A stretch of DNA of 64,000 bases, taken from Coemansia sp. RSA 487. Lineage: Eukaryota > Kickxellomycota > Kickxellomycetes > Kickxellales > Kickxellaceae. Both the position numbers and the translations under genes were made by a program. Below, in pieces: positions 55,376 through 64,000 of this stretch. The notes beneath the pieces are model-generated. The model was not told the origin of the DNA and did not search any database. It was given only the letters and a program-made list of their open reading frames with translations. Position 1 is the stretch's first letter. Each line of letters opens with the position of its first letter. The stretch is taken from contig JANBRJ010000030.1 in NCBI GenBank assembly GCA_027577595.1, forward strand, positions 1-64,000. The letters run 5' to 3'.

Positions 55376-57538
55376 ATGTCACAATCAATATCCAGCGAAA
55401 GCTCACCGCTCCGTAAAACCACATTATCCAAGCACGTCAGACGAGCGGCACGCACTCTAGGAGCAACAACACTAGAGAACACAAGCACCAGCAGCCGTCC
55501 AGAGAGCGTGCATTCATCGGATGGACAAATGGAGTCGGTAGTAGGCAATGCCCGAAAGGTCCGGTCACAGTCAACGAGCTCAGCAACACTTGCAAACAGT
55601 AGCGACACAAGAGTAGTACCACCGCCACCACCACATAGAGCAACGCCTTCACACATTGGGTTGTCAGGCAGACGCAGCACTGTCTCGGCAGGAACTGCCG
55701 CATACCATGGGTTGCCAGCTGCACAGCAGAGGAGCAGCTCTTCGTCGTCGTCGTTGCCGAGAGCAAATGGCGATTCCACAACAATGCTACGGTGCCCGAT
55801 ATGTGGCGTCATGGCACCCAGCCTATTTGCACTGAACGTGCACTTGGACGACATTCATTTTGGGGGAGGAGGCACAAATGATGCGCAGAGCAGACATATG
55901 CTTGCGTCATCAAGCAATGGCATGCCAGCCGCCGGTGGGAGCCACAGCGAAGTTGTACGATCGCGGTATGCGTCGCAAGATGACTTGGACGAGGTCAAGG
56001 GCGCGATTCTCGGGTTCTTTCGCGGTGCCGGCAAGGCGGTGAAGGGCCTCAGCGGAGGAGGAGGATCCCCCGCAAGCCCACCAGAGAACGGAGTGCCTTT
56101 TGAACAACCGCAGCGGAGCAGCAGATGGAGGGCAGGCGAACGGGATGGCGCTGACTGTGATCTTGTCACCCGTGCGCACTGGCAGATGATGCACCCTGGA
56201 GCTCGATGCAGCGTCCCTGCATGCGCCATCGAGCTACCATTGCAAGCGTCAAGCGCTTTGAACTGCCGGTGCTGTGGAAGACTCATGTGTCCGCAGCACT
56301 GCGACCGCCAGGTGCGGCTCTCAGACACCGCACAGCCGTCGCCACGCGGCGCCCTTTGCCGGTGCTGCGACGAGTGCTACGCTCGTGCTGCAGGAAACCA
56401 CGGAGCCGGCCAAACACGCACATTGACTGCGGGGTTTTTGCACTTGCGCAAAAAGGCCGTCAGCACCGCGCTGCTGGAAGGAAATAGGATCGAAAAGAGG
56501 CTGGAGAAGCTAGCGTATGCGCACAGCAGCACCCTGGACGGTTCGACCACAGGGTCCAGTACACTGATATCGGCGGCAGCAGCAGTCCAGCTGGCACGCG
56601 CAAGGGCTCTGCAGGCAGCCGAGCAAGCCGTGGTAGTGTGGGAAGACGATGCGTCGGTTTCGAATTGCCCGCTCTGCCACAAAGCGTTTGGGATGTTGTC
56701 GTCGCGCAGGCATCATTGCAGGCTGTGTGGGCGGGTCGTTTGCGCGCGACCCGCATGCTCTTCCCTTCTCTCGGTGCCCATGAATCACGAAGAGAATAGC
56801 AAGGGAGGGCGCTCTCCTCATTCGATTAATCGGTATGCAGAGATCCGTGCGTGTGCCGAGTGCGAGCACGTGGTTCTCAGGCAACGCGACCGCGTGGCAC
56901 GTGCACTCCAGCAACAGAACCCAGACGAGCTGACGCGCCTGTACTCCAGTGTCCGCGAGTACATGGCAAAGATCGAGGAAACCCTTCCGACCTTCAACAC
57001 ACTAGCCATGAAACTCACGCATCATTCTGCTTCATCGGCAGGGCCTCCGGATATTTCGAGAGCAGCGAGGATCCGGAAGCAGCTCACCATGGCCTTCAAC
57101 AATCTGGATGCCGCGTCCAAGCGGATCGTAGCGCTCCCAGTGTCCAACAAAAGCTACACGCGCTTGCAGTTGGCCATCAGGCGGTCTATCGCCCAGTACT
57201 TGCAGCTGCATATGTTTCCGCTGACTATGCTTCCCAAGCCCGAGAGGCCCGGAACTAGGTCGCAGTCAAGGGCGTCGGTGGTTTCGATGGAGTCAATTAG
57301 CCGGCCCACAAGGACTCCTACGCCGCTAAGGATGCAGCAGTCTTTCGGCAATGGTGGTGGTGGTGGTTCTGCTAATATTGCGGATGACGATGATGTAGCA
57401 TCGCTTCCTTCAAGTATGTCGACGCTTAACCTGGAAACGACGCCACCATCGTCATCGGCACCCAATGGCACCAGAATCGCCGCTGTGCCGTTCAGTATGA
57501 ACCAAACCAGTCGGAGCAACAGCGCCGAAACCACCACC

Positions 57539-57574
<36 letters not shown>

Positions 57575-57949
57575 AACGAGGAGGACGATGCTATACCGAC
57601 GGCCACTTCCAAAAGCAACAGCGGCATTGCATCGTCACTTCTTTCGTTTGTCAAGATTGCCAAACCTACATCCTCTTCGGAACCTAGCGAAGCTAGTGTG
57701 GCGATGATGCAGCAGGAGGAATCGATTAGGCAAGCTCTCTTGACTGACCCAGGAAAAAGGGATCGGATAGCCGCAATGGCACAAGATGAAAAGATTGCAT
57801 CGCTTGAAGTACTTCGAGACCAAAGACAACGTGTCCTTGGGTACATAAGCGATGCTCAAAAGGATCGTAGGATAGAAGATGCTGTGTCGCTTCAGTCGTC
57901 ACTAATTGATTTGGACGTGGAGCTATCGCTTTTGGAGCGATCGCTTTAA
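55376..57949 (+). CDS. PEP7: FYVE-domain Rab effector, Rabenosyn-5/Vac1 (Pep7)-like
   Basis: 857 residues: a C2H2 zinc finger at 140-161 (LRCPICGVMAPSLFALNVHL), a diverged FYVE-like zinc cluster at about 278-336 (CRCCGRLMCPQHCDRQ), a canonical FYVE at about 431-499 with the PI3P-binding RRHHCRLCGRVVC, and a C-terminal helical Rab-binding tail (EKIASLEVLRDQRQRVLGYI, about 800-857). One C2H2 plus two FYVE-type modules matches Vac1/Pep7 and Rabenosyn-5, which link PI3P, Rab5 and the Vps45/SNARE machinery at endosomes. Long Ser- and Ala-rich linkers, including an 11-Ala run near 720 from a GCA repeat. Confidence 0.85.
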
Positions 57950-58095
57950 AGAATGCCACTTTATTTTTTGCTGCTCTTTTGAAACTGAATTGGATTTTCC
58001 ATTTTAATATCTGAAACTTAAAGAGAGAGAAAACAGGTTATGAAGAAAAGGAAGAAAAAAAAACTGACATCATACCAACATAAAAAGATGAGGAT

Positions 58096-58662
58096 TTACT
58101 CTGACTTTAGGTTTGTTGCTGTCGAGGACCCTGCAGCAGTCGTGGAGCCGTTGGTTGCAGCAGTAGCAGTAGCAGCAGGAGCAGGAGCCGCCGAAGCAGG
58201 GATACGCTTGTTCCTGAGGTTCAGCATAATCGGCCTCACTCCAGTATGGTAGAGCTTCTCGGCGCCGCGCGTAGCCGGCAGCATGAGCCAAACAAGGAAG
58301 CCAAGCTTAGCCACGTAGAAGAACGGGAACCAGTAGAGCAAAAAGCCAGTGAAATACTCGACCACATTAAGCATACCAAAGATAACCCAGTACGTCAGCC
58401 ACTGCGTATCGTCTTCCTTTCCAGGGCTTTCGATAGCACCTACAGTTGCATAAGCAGCGTATCCGAATCCTACCAAGTTGACTAGCAGGGGGGCTCCGAT
58501 GTTGAAGAAGACCAGGGTTACCCATACACCAGCTACTCCTGCTGCTCCGTACACCTTGGGCATACCCGTCTTGTTCTGGAACGTTACGGCTGCAGGGACT
58601 TTGCTTAGCGCTCGGTCGGCTGCCTCGTAGTATTTGTCATGGACTTGGCGCGCGTGTTCCAT
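58096..58662 (-). CDS. YOP1: Yop1/REEP5 ER-tubule-shaping protein
   Basis: 188 residues of the TB2/DP1/HVA22 family: paired hydrophobic hairpins (VWVTLVFFNIGAPLLVNLVG and WLTYWVIFGMLNVVEYFTGF), YPAYATVGAIES-type segment read here as GYAAYATVGAIESPGKEDD, and the LWLMLP-type motif (FLVWLMLPATRGAEKLY). It bends ER membranes into tubules together with reticulons. The C-terminus is an Ala/Thr/Ser-rich tail. Confidence 0.95.
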   Translation of the reverse strand: MEHARQVHDKYYEAADRALSKVPAAVTFQNKTGMPKVYGAAGVAGVWVTLVFFNIGAPLLVNLVGFGYAAYATVGAIESPGKEDDTQWLTYWVIFGMLNVVEYFTGFLLYWFPFFYVAKLGFLVWLMLPATRGAEKLYHTGVRPIMLNLRNKRIPASAAPAPAATATAATNGSTTAAGSSTATNLKSE

Positions 58663-59142
58663 TCTTTGGGAATTTGTTCGCTTTTACAGTGAGAAAATAT
58701 ATGTATATAAAGGTTTCGGGATTTGAAAAAGCAAGTGGAAAAAAAAAGTAAAAGGGTGAGAAAGAATGAATGAGTGAAAGGTAAAAAAAAACTTCCCCTT
58801 CTCCCGTTTTTGCCAAGGGATGGGATTTTTCTTTTTTTCGTTGCATTTTTTGTGGCCGCTTGCAAAGAACACAATGCCTTTTTCTCCATTCTCCGAATAC
58901 ATGACATAAAGGGGACAGTGGAAAAAAAAAAGAGGGGCTGCGCAACAGCAGCACACCACCACAGCCAGGCAAAGCATGACGGAGATGAGATGCTGGCTGA
59001 TGTCGTCACCTGCAAGGGAATAGATGTGATGGCAAAAGCAGCGGCTCATTTGCATTGTCACATGCTTGTGCTGTCGAACTATTATTGTTCAAATGCGACA
59101 AAACAATAACATTAATAAAATTACTATAAAAATCGGCACGAT
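58663..59142. other. Intergenic region upstream of YOP1
   Basis: Purine/pyrimidine-biased leader and promoter of YOP1, then the 3' flank of the second TBC gene. No further gene seen. Confidence 0.4.
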
Positions 59143-62139
59143 TCACAGCACCGTTGACGACGCCTGAGTTAGCCGGTCAATGTGCCGCTCAGACAGCTTC
59201 ACGCGCATAGCCGCGGCAACAAGCACGTCGGCCTCCACCAACCCACGCGGGATGTGCAGCAGAAATCCAAGCAGCTCTGCTATGGTCGGACACGCGTCCA
59301 GGAGATATGCGCTGGCAAGGTCGGTGATCCCCAGCGCGACACGGAACAGAACCTTAGGCCCACGGTACACGAACCAGTCCCACACGCGCAGCGCCGCCGC
59401 CCAGGGCAGCGACAGCGTAAACACGGTCATGAACCACGGCGTCGCATACATAAGTGCCTCGCATCCCTGCTCGGCCAAGTGCGCGTGCAAATGCGGGTTA
59501 TGCTCCTGCAGCATCATTTCGAACGCCGCCGTATGCACACGCAGCCCGCCCAGGTCGGACTCGTAGTACTGCGGAATGTAGTTTTGGATCACTGCCGCCA
59601 GCACCCAGAATGCATGCTCCTCGGACAGCCCCGATATCAGAAACAGGCCAACCAGCCGTCCCATGCCCTGGCAGTACCCGATCTTCGCGTTGTGCTGTGC
59701 GTACGCCCGGAGTATCCGCCGCAGCTGCCGCTGGCCTTGCCCGTCCGCATCCGCAAACATCACGTGGTCCGGGTAGCATCGCGGGACATCGCGCTCGATA
59801 ACATCGAATATCGGCAGGTCCTCGAGCGCCAGCAGCCGCGCGTACTCGCCCGGCCGCTCCATAGCCGATGCGCCCGACAGCACGTAGTAGAACCGCCCGC
59901 GCAGTCGCTGCGGAACCCCGGCTTGCACCAGCTTCTTGACCTTGCGCGACCCACGCAACGCTGCTCTGTCAAACGACGCAAGCAGCGTTTCCCATTTGGT
60001 TTCGCTGCCAGCATGCAGCTCTGCGCTCTCCATTTGCAATTGCCGCTCAAGTCTGTGTGCCGCCACTTTGCCAGTCTTTTGCATCCGCCACGCCTTGTAC
60101 TGCTGCGTGTGCTCAGACTCGCGCTCGCCATCGCCCTCGAACTCCATGAACCCGAACTCATCAATGTGCTTCACTTGCTTGCGACGCTCGGTCTTAAGCC
60201 CCTGTAGTCCGTTTGGATCCAGTTCCACCCCAGTCACAGACGCCGCGTCAAAGCTCACGCCCATATCCTCGCTTTCGTCTTCGCCTGCTTGCCTGTGCAA
60301 CGCATGACCGTGACCGTGTCCAATTCGCGCCACGCGAATTGCGATGCTGCTAAGGCCAGCCCGCATGAGCAGTCGCGTGGCCACCTTTTTCGAATGCGAC
60401 GACAGCTGATGGTGGTGACTCTTGCCCAAACGGTGGTGGTTATGGCTGTGGTGGTGTCCTCCTTTTCCAGGAACACCCGTTGCCGGTCGTATAAAGTCCT
60501 GTTTTTGCAACCGCTCAGGACCCAGCGATTCCAATTCTCCTCCTCCTTCGGTAGGTGCTGCTGATATCGATGAAAAGTACGAAACAACAGATAATCTGTT
60601 TCTGTGGATCCGGGTTGTTGTTTGTGGTGATGAAATTACGCTGCTGTCTTTGTCATCGAGCTCCGATCCCAAAATATCCGATTCGGCAGTATTGTGCCCA
60701 CGCTGTCGAACTTCGCGTGACGTTGACGGACGAACCGATGAAGACGAAGAGAAAGTATGTGGTGTTACTGCGCCTCGCTGCTTCACGCTCTCAGCACGGC
60801 CACCATCCGTTAGTGGAACGGGCTGGTCAAACCCAGCACGTCTGGGCAGAAACTCGTCAGTATTCTTCCTGTTTGAATTCGCCGCACTGCCAGTAAAACT
60901 GTGTGTCGACGACATTGGCACAGCGTCCGCTGACGTATCGTGTGTACGAGGCAACAGTTTAGAAATAGGCACAGCATCGTTGCTATGCTTACCCATTAGT
61001 AGCGGCGGTGCTGTGGTCTTGAAAGATGGCTCGGATCGCATTGCTCTTGACCGCTCGATAGCCAATCGTGGATCAGGCATGGGTGGTAGATCAACGGCTG
61101 GGATGTAGCTTCCTGTGTTGACAATGCTAAAGACTTCACGCGACGCAGTCACATTGCGTGCTCTGCGTTGACGGATGTTTTCCTTTCCCGGCCGCGCACG
61201 TGGCATTGCTGCAGCATAAGGGTTGGATGCATCGGCGATATCCAGTTCGCGGATCTGTTCGACGGCTTGCGAGTAGAATAGGGCGTTTTCCAGCGTGCGT
61301 GAGTAGCTGTTCCGGACATTGACATCCTTTGTAGCGGCAACTCTAGGTATTTGTTTGATGGTTGATATTAATGGCTCGCTCTTGTATGTCGACCGCAATG
61401 GTGGTGGGGGTGGAGGGGGTGGAGGAAGGGAGTTTGGTTGTTGTTGTTGCACAAAAGCCGTGTCATCTGCACTGTGAATGTGCTCGTCATTATCTAAACC
61501 GACATTGTTATGTTTCTGTTGCTCATCATGGATGTTCTCAGTGGATGCGCTATCGCCAACAATCGCCAGATAATCAGAGTAGCTTCCAAACCGATCGACG
61601 TAATTCCTTTCATATACGATATCTTCGTTATTAGCATCACTAGCGTTTCCACTGGAACCATTGGCCAATGCATAGCTGCCACGACCAGAAAACGATGATA
61701 TGGTGGAAGAGAATGGTGGTGGCTCGATTGGCATGCAATTGTTCACCAACGCATGCGGACCATCGCTACTGACACAGTTATCTCCATAATCATCAACCAC
61801 ATCATACGTGTTGTTCACATTGCGTTGTCCACCCTTAGTTACTGCCACACCAGCGTAGTTAACGTTTTCAGAAGCATCCTCTATCGACGAAGCAGTAATG
61901 GTTGCAGTAGCAGCCATGCTTGCATTCCTCGTGCTATCTATCTTGCTGGATACAAGAGCATTTACTGCTTGCGTTGTTGTCGTATCCGATGCTAAAGAGT
62001 CCCCCGATGGAACCATACCGGAATCCTTTGACCCAAACGTATGCGACGAGGACGTTGCAGCTGTTACGCTGTCCGATTGCTGCTTCTCTGGCGTATGGTA
62101 TTGACGGATATGCGCGTTATTTATCGATGCACCAGCCAT
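59143..62139 (-). CDS. TBC-domain Rab GTPase-activating protein (second)
   Basis: 998 residues. The first 700 are disordered, Ser/Thr/His-rich, with a run of nine prolines near 250. The TBC domain is at about 740-950: AGVPQRLRGRFYYVLSGAS, arginine finger R787 in VIERDVPRCYP, glutamine finger Q824 in IGYCQG, and EALMYATPWFMTVFT. Both catalytic fingers are present. It resembles fungal Gyp-type and TBC1D10/EVI5-like GAPs; the Rab is unknown. Start MAGASINN at 62139; the open frame upstream is hydrophobic leader translation. Unlike the other TBC protein of this window, there is no C-terminal coiled coil. Confidence 0.86.
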   Translation of the reverse strand: MAGASINNAHIRQYHTPEKQQSDSVTAATSSSHTFGSKDSGMVPSGDSLASDTTTTQAVNALVSSKIDSTRNASMAATATITASSIEDASENVNYAGVAVTKGGQRNVNNTYDVVDDYGDNCVSSDGPHALVNNCMPIEPPPFSSTISSFSGRGSYALANGSSGNASDANNEDIVYERNYVDRFGSYSDYLAIVGDSASTENIHDEQQKHNNVGLDNDEHIHSADDTAFVQQQQPNSLPPPPPPPPPLRSTYKSEPLISTIKQIPRVAATKDVNVRNSYSRTLENALFYSQAVEQIRELDIADASNPYAAAMPRARPGKENIRQRRARNVTASREVFSIVNTGSYIPAVDLPPMPDPRLAIERSRAMRSEPSFKTTAPPLLMGKHSNDAVPISKLLPRTHDTSADAVPMSSTHSFTGSAANSNRKNTDEFLPRRAGFDQPVPLTDGGRAESVKQRGAVTPHTFSSSSSVRPSTSREVRQRGHNTAESDILGSELDDKDSSVISSPQTTTRIHRNRLSVVSYFSSISAAPTEGGGELESLGPERLQKQDFIRPATGVPGKGGHHHSHNHHRLGKSHHHQLSSHSKKVATRLLMRAGLSSIAIRVARIGHGHGHALHRQAGEDESEDMGVSFDAASVTGVELDPNGLQGLKTERRKQVKHIDEFGFMEFEGDGERESEHTQQYKAWRMQKTGKVAAHRLERQLQMESAELHAGSETKWETLLASFDRAALRGSRKVKKLVQAGVPQRLRGRFYYVLSGASAMERPGEYARLLALEDLPIFDVIERDVPRCYPDHVMFADADGQGQRQLRRILRAYAQHNAKIGYCQGMGRLVGLFLISGLSEEHAFWVLAAVIQNYIPQYYESDLGGLRVHTAAFEMMLQEHNPHLHAHLAEQGCEALMYATPWFMTVFTLSLPWAAALRVWDWFVYRGPKVLFRVALGITDLASAYLLDACPTIAELLGFLLHIPRGLVEADVLVAAAMRVKLSERHIDRLTQASSTVL

Positions 62140-62910
62140 TTCTTCGTTTTTTTTGTTGTTGTTTAACAAATAATGAAAAAGTTGATGCGATAAACGAGAA
62201 AAGTGTAAAGAGATAACGAAGAAAGACTGCTGTGTTAAAAAGAAGGAGTGAATTAGGCGAAGTAGAGGACAAGGGAAAAAGGTGGGGGGAAACGAATAAC
62301 ACTTTGAAAAACAAGCGCGTAAAGAAAAGAAAAATAAGAAAACAGAGAAGGAAAAGGAGTAAATATTGCACATACGCTTTTTCTAAAAAAGACGCAGCAG
62401 TAGCAGCAGCAAGAATTGATGTTCCAACATGGATCTTGACACTTAACTTTTTTTTTGTCAAAACGCAACTGAACGCCTCGTTCTCTCTCCCCCTTCTCCC
62501 TTGTTCCGAACAAAAAAGGTTCTACTGCTGGAAGAACGCACTGACGGAAAGAGGGTGGCCCATTCTATTTGCCAGAACCAAAAATAAAAATAAAAATGAA
62601 AATAAAAATAGCTAAAAATAAAAAAAGCTTTTCTGTCAAAACAAACGAGATACCACTTGTATTTTGATCTACATACATGGCGCAGGTTCCTGCGTCATAT
62701 TACTCGAATTGCGCCAGCTCATCACATGGATCCATTTGGAACGATTTGTTGCCTCCAAGCAACATTTGATTCATCTGGCGATATCAGAAAAAGGAAAGAT
62801 AAGCGAAATACTACATTTTTAGAAATTAATGGATGCGTCTTTTTTTGGGGGATGGGGGGTGGGAGGTTTTGGTTTCCTTGTAAAGCAAGAAAGAAGCAGA
62901 GCAAATGTGA
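62140..62910. other. Intergenic between BRE1 and the second TBC gene
   Basis: AT-rich spacer with (AAATA)-type runs near 62578-62622. It contains the TBC promoter and the BRE1 3' flank. No gene seen. Confidence 0.4.
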
Positions 62911-64000
62911 TCACAGGTAGATCTGCCGAACATCCTTGGCTCCAAATGGCTCGCTGCACGACGGACACTTGCGCTGTCTTGTCTCGATCCGCGAATCAAT
63001 GCACTGCTTACAAAAGACGTGCATGCACCGCAAAAGCACATGTGACTTGAAGTTGGTCTGGCATGTCGGGCATTTGAGCAACGCCTTGTAGTCGGCGCAC
63101 AGCTTGGCCAGTCCGATCTGGTCCGTGACCTGTTCGGCCTCGTTAACGCGCCGCATCGCCAAGTCACGCTCCTCCTCGGCGCGCTTCTTCTCGTGCTCCA
63201 CCACGCCCAAACTCTCAGTGCGCTCGTTGAGCGCGGCCGCCGCAAGCCGCACCTTGTCCTCGAGTGCTCGGTTCTGCTCCTCCAACTCCTGCGCCCGCTG
63301 CTGAGTCGCCTGCAACTGCGCCTGCGTCGACTGCCACGCTAGCGTTGCTTGCTGTGCCTCGCTGTTCATGAGAACAAGCTGGTGGTTCAGCGCGCGATCG
63401 CGCTCCTCGACAGCCTTGATGTGCTCCAGCTGCTTAGCGTTCTGGTGCCGCAGCGACTGGTTCGCCATCTTTTGCGCCTCGCGGTCCTTGTTCAGTCCGA
63501 TAAACTTCTCCTCGTACTTGCACTTTTCAGCTACTACGCGCGCGATCGACTGCTCCTTTTGCGCCAGATCCCACACTTTACTCGTGTTCTGCTCCTCGAG
63601 ACGCGAAAACGACTCGCAGATAATCTGCAGCTCGCGCTCCATCATCTCTGACGTCTTGTGCAGACCCTCACACTGCAGCGTCAGATCGTCCACGCGCTTT
63701 TGCTTTGCCACAAGCTCGTTGCTCTTGGCCAAATCGTCTACAGCCAGATTTCCGCTCGAGTCGACACACGCCTCTCCAAGAACCTCCTCGTACTTGCGCA
63801 CGCGCTGCTCCAGGACGCTGGTTTGCTCGCGCGCAGTCTGCAGCTCAGCCACAAGCCTTGCTGTCTCGCCCTCGCCTTGCTGTGCTGGCGATGCTTCTGC
63901 TTTCGTAGCAGCAGCAGCAGCAGCAGCGGCGGCGGCATCATCGGCATCGTCGTTGCCCTGGATAGTCAGCGCCTCGAGTTTTTCGGACAGCTTCTTCTCG
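62911..64000 (-). CDS. BRE1: E3 ubiquitin ligase Bre1 (C-terminal part, cut by the window edge)
   Basis: The frame is open from the right edge to the TGA/TAG-side end at 62911, giving about 362 residues. Most is coiled coil (heptads through KSNELVAKQKRVDDLTLQCE, EEKFIGLNKDREAQKM, QELEEQNRALEDKVRL), ending in a RING finger CPTCQ, CMHVFCKQCID, KCPSCSEPFG and the conserved tail DVRQIYL. This is the Bre1/RNF20 C-terminus, which with Rad6 monoubiquitinates histone H2B. An Ala run from a GCT repeat lies near the right edge. The N-terminus is outside the window. Confidence 0.94.
   Translation of the reverse strand, partial: EKKLSEKLEALTIQGNDDADDAAAAAAAAAATKAEASPAQQGEGETARLVAELQTAREQTSVLEQRVRKYEEVLGEACVDSSGNLAVDDLAKSNELVAKQKRVDDLTLQCEGLHKTSEMMERELQIICESFSRLEEQNTSKVWDLAQKEQSIARVVAEKCKYEEKFIGLNKDREAQKMANQSLRHQNAKQLEHIKAVEERDRALNHQLVLMNSEAQQATLAWQSTQAQLQATQQRAQELEEQNRALEDKVRLAAAALNERTESLGVVEHEKKRAEEERDLAMRRVNEAEQVTDQIGLAKLCADYKALLKCPTCQTNFKSHVLLRCMHVFCKQCIDSRIETRQRKCPSCSEPFGAKDVRQIYL

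Noticed and set aside
59182-60207. 341-codon open frame antisense to the second TBC gene
   Set aside because: Composition (Arg/His/Leu/Gln-rich) is typical of an antisense shadow, and the TBC catalytic motifs lie on the other strand.

Overview
The window looks like nuclear DNA of an early-diverging fungus. Evidence for a fungus: a Zn2Cys6 regulator, a Rax1-like RGS protein, a fungal FUSC/DUF2421 transporter, RPS22, MICOS, a fungal-style P450, short intergenic gaps and almost no introns (one coding intron is certain). A LeuA type-1 isopropylmalate synthase and a WHEP domain on histidyl-tRNA synthetase argue against a typical Dikarya yeast. I favour a Kickxellomycotina/Zoopagomycota-type genome, but that placement is inference.

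Region 1 (1 to about 12.2 kb) is an AT-rich island with no conventional gene. Its left edge holds one charged coiled-coil exon. The rest is a graveyard of small solo LTRs of two families: A, 250-264 bp, and B, 147 bp or about 215 bp. Three or more copies keep 5-bp target duplications, and one A insertion is proven by an empty paralogous site. A 143-bp RecQ-helicase fragment lies between two B LTRs. The island also holds at least six very short ORFs (24-79 codons), each with a TATA box roughly 75-110 bp upstream. Three of them are lysine-rich and share an R-x-R-K-[YK]-x-L motif. This is the best candidate for something undescribed.

Region 2 (12.6-64 kb) is gene-dense. In order: UBTD-like protein (+), RNase H1 (-), DUF924 protein (-), isopropylmalate synthase (+, with two Gcn4-type sites), FUSC/BRE4-like protein (-), tRNA-Val(UAC) (-), Rax1-like protein (-), SNF7 (+), TBC RabGAP (-), FAM32A-like (+), TFB2 (-), TFC6-like (+), Zn2Cys6 regulator (+, spliced), 6-phosphogluconolactonase (+), cytochrome P450 (+), adenylosuccinate lyase (-), CDC50 (-), folylpolyglutamate synthase (+), RPS22 (+, probable 5' UTR intron), a solo LTR B, MIC26/27 (-), an unknown protein (-), HisRS (-), a secreted Asn/Gly-rich protein (+), a multi-Myb protein (+), a Rabenosyn/Vac1-like FYVE protein (+), YOP1/REEP (-), a second TBC RabGAP (-) and the 3' half of BRE1 (-), cut by the window edge.

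The genes are mostly housekeeping. Membrane traffic is well represented (SNF7, two RabGAPs, FYVE protein, YOP1, CDC50), as are transcription and translation (TFB2, TFC6-like, Myb/SNAPc-like, BRE1, RPS22, HisRS, tRNA-Val) and biosynthesis (leucine, purine, folate, pentose phosphate). Many genes are paired head-to-head or tail-to-tail with gaps of 60-400 bp. The TFIIH and TFIIIC subunit genes share one 263-bp divergent promoter.
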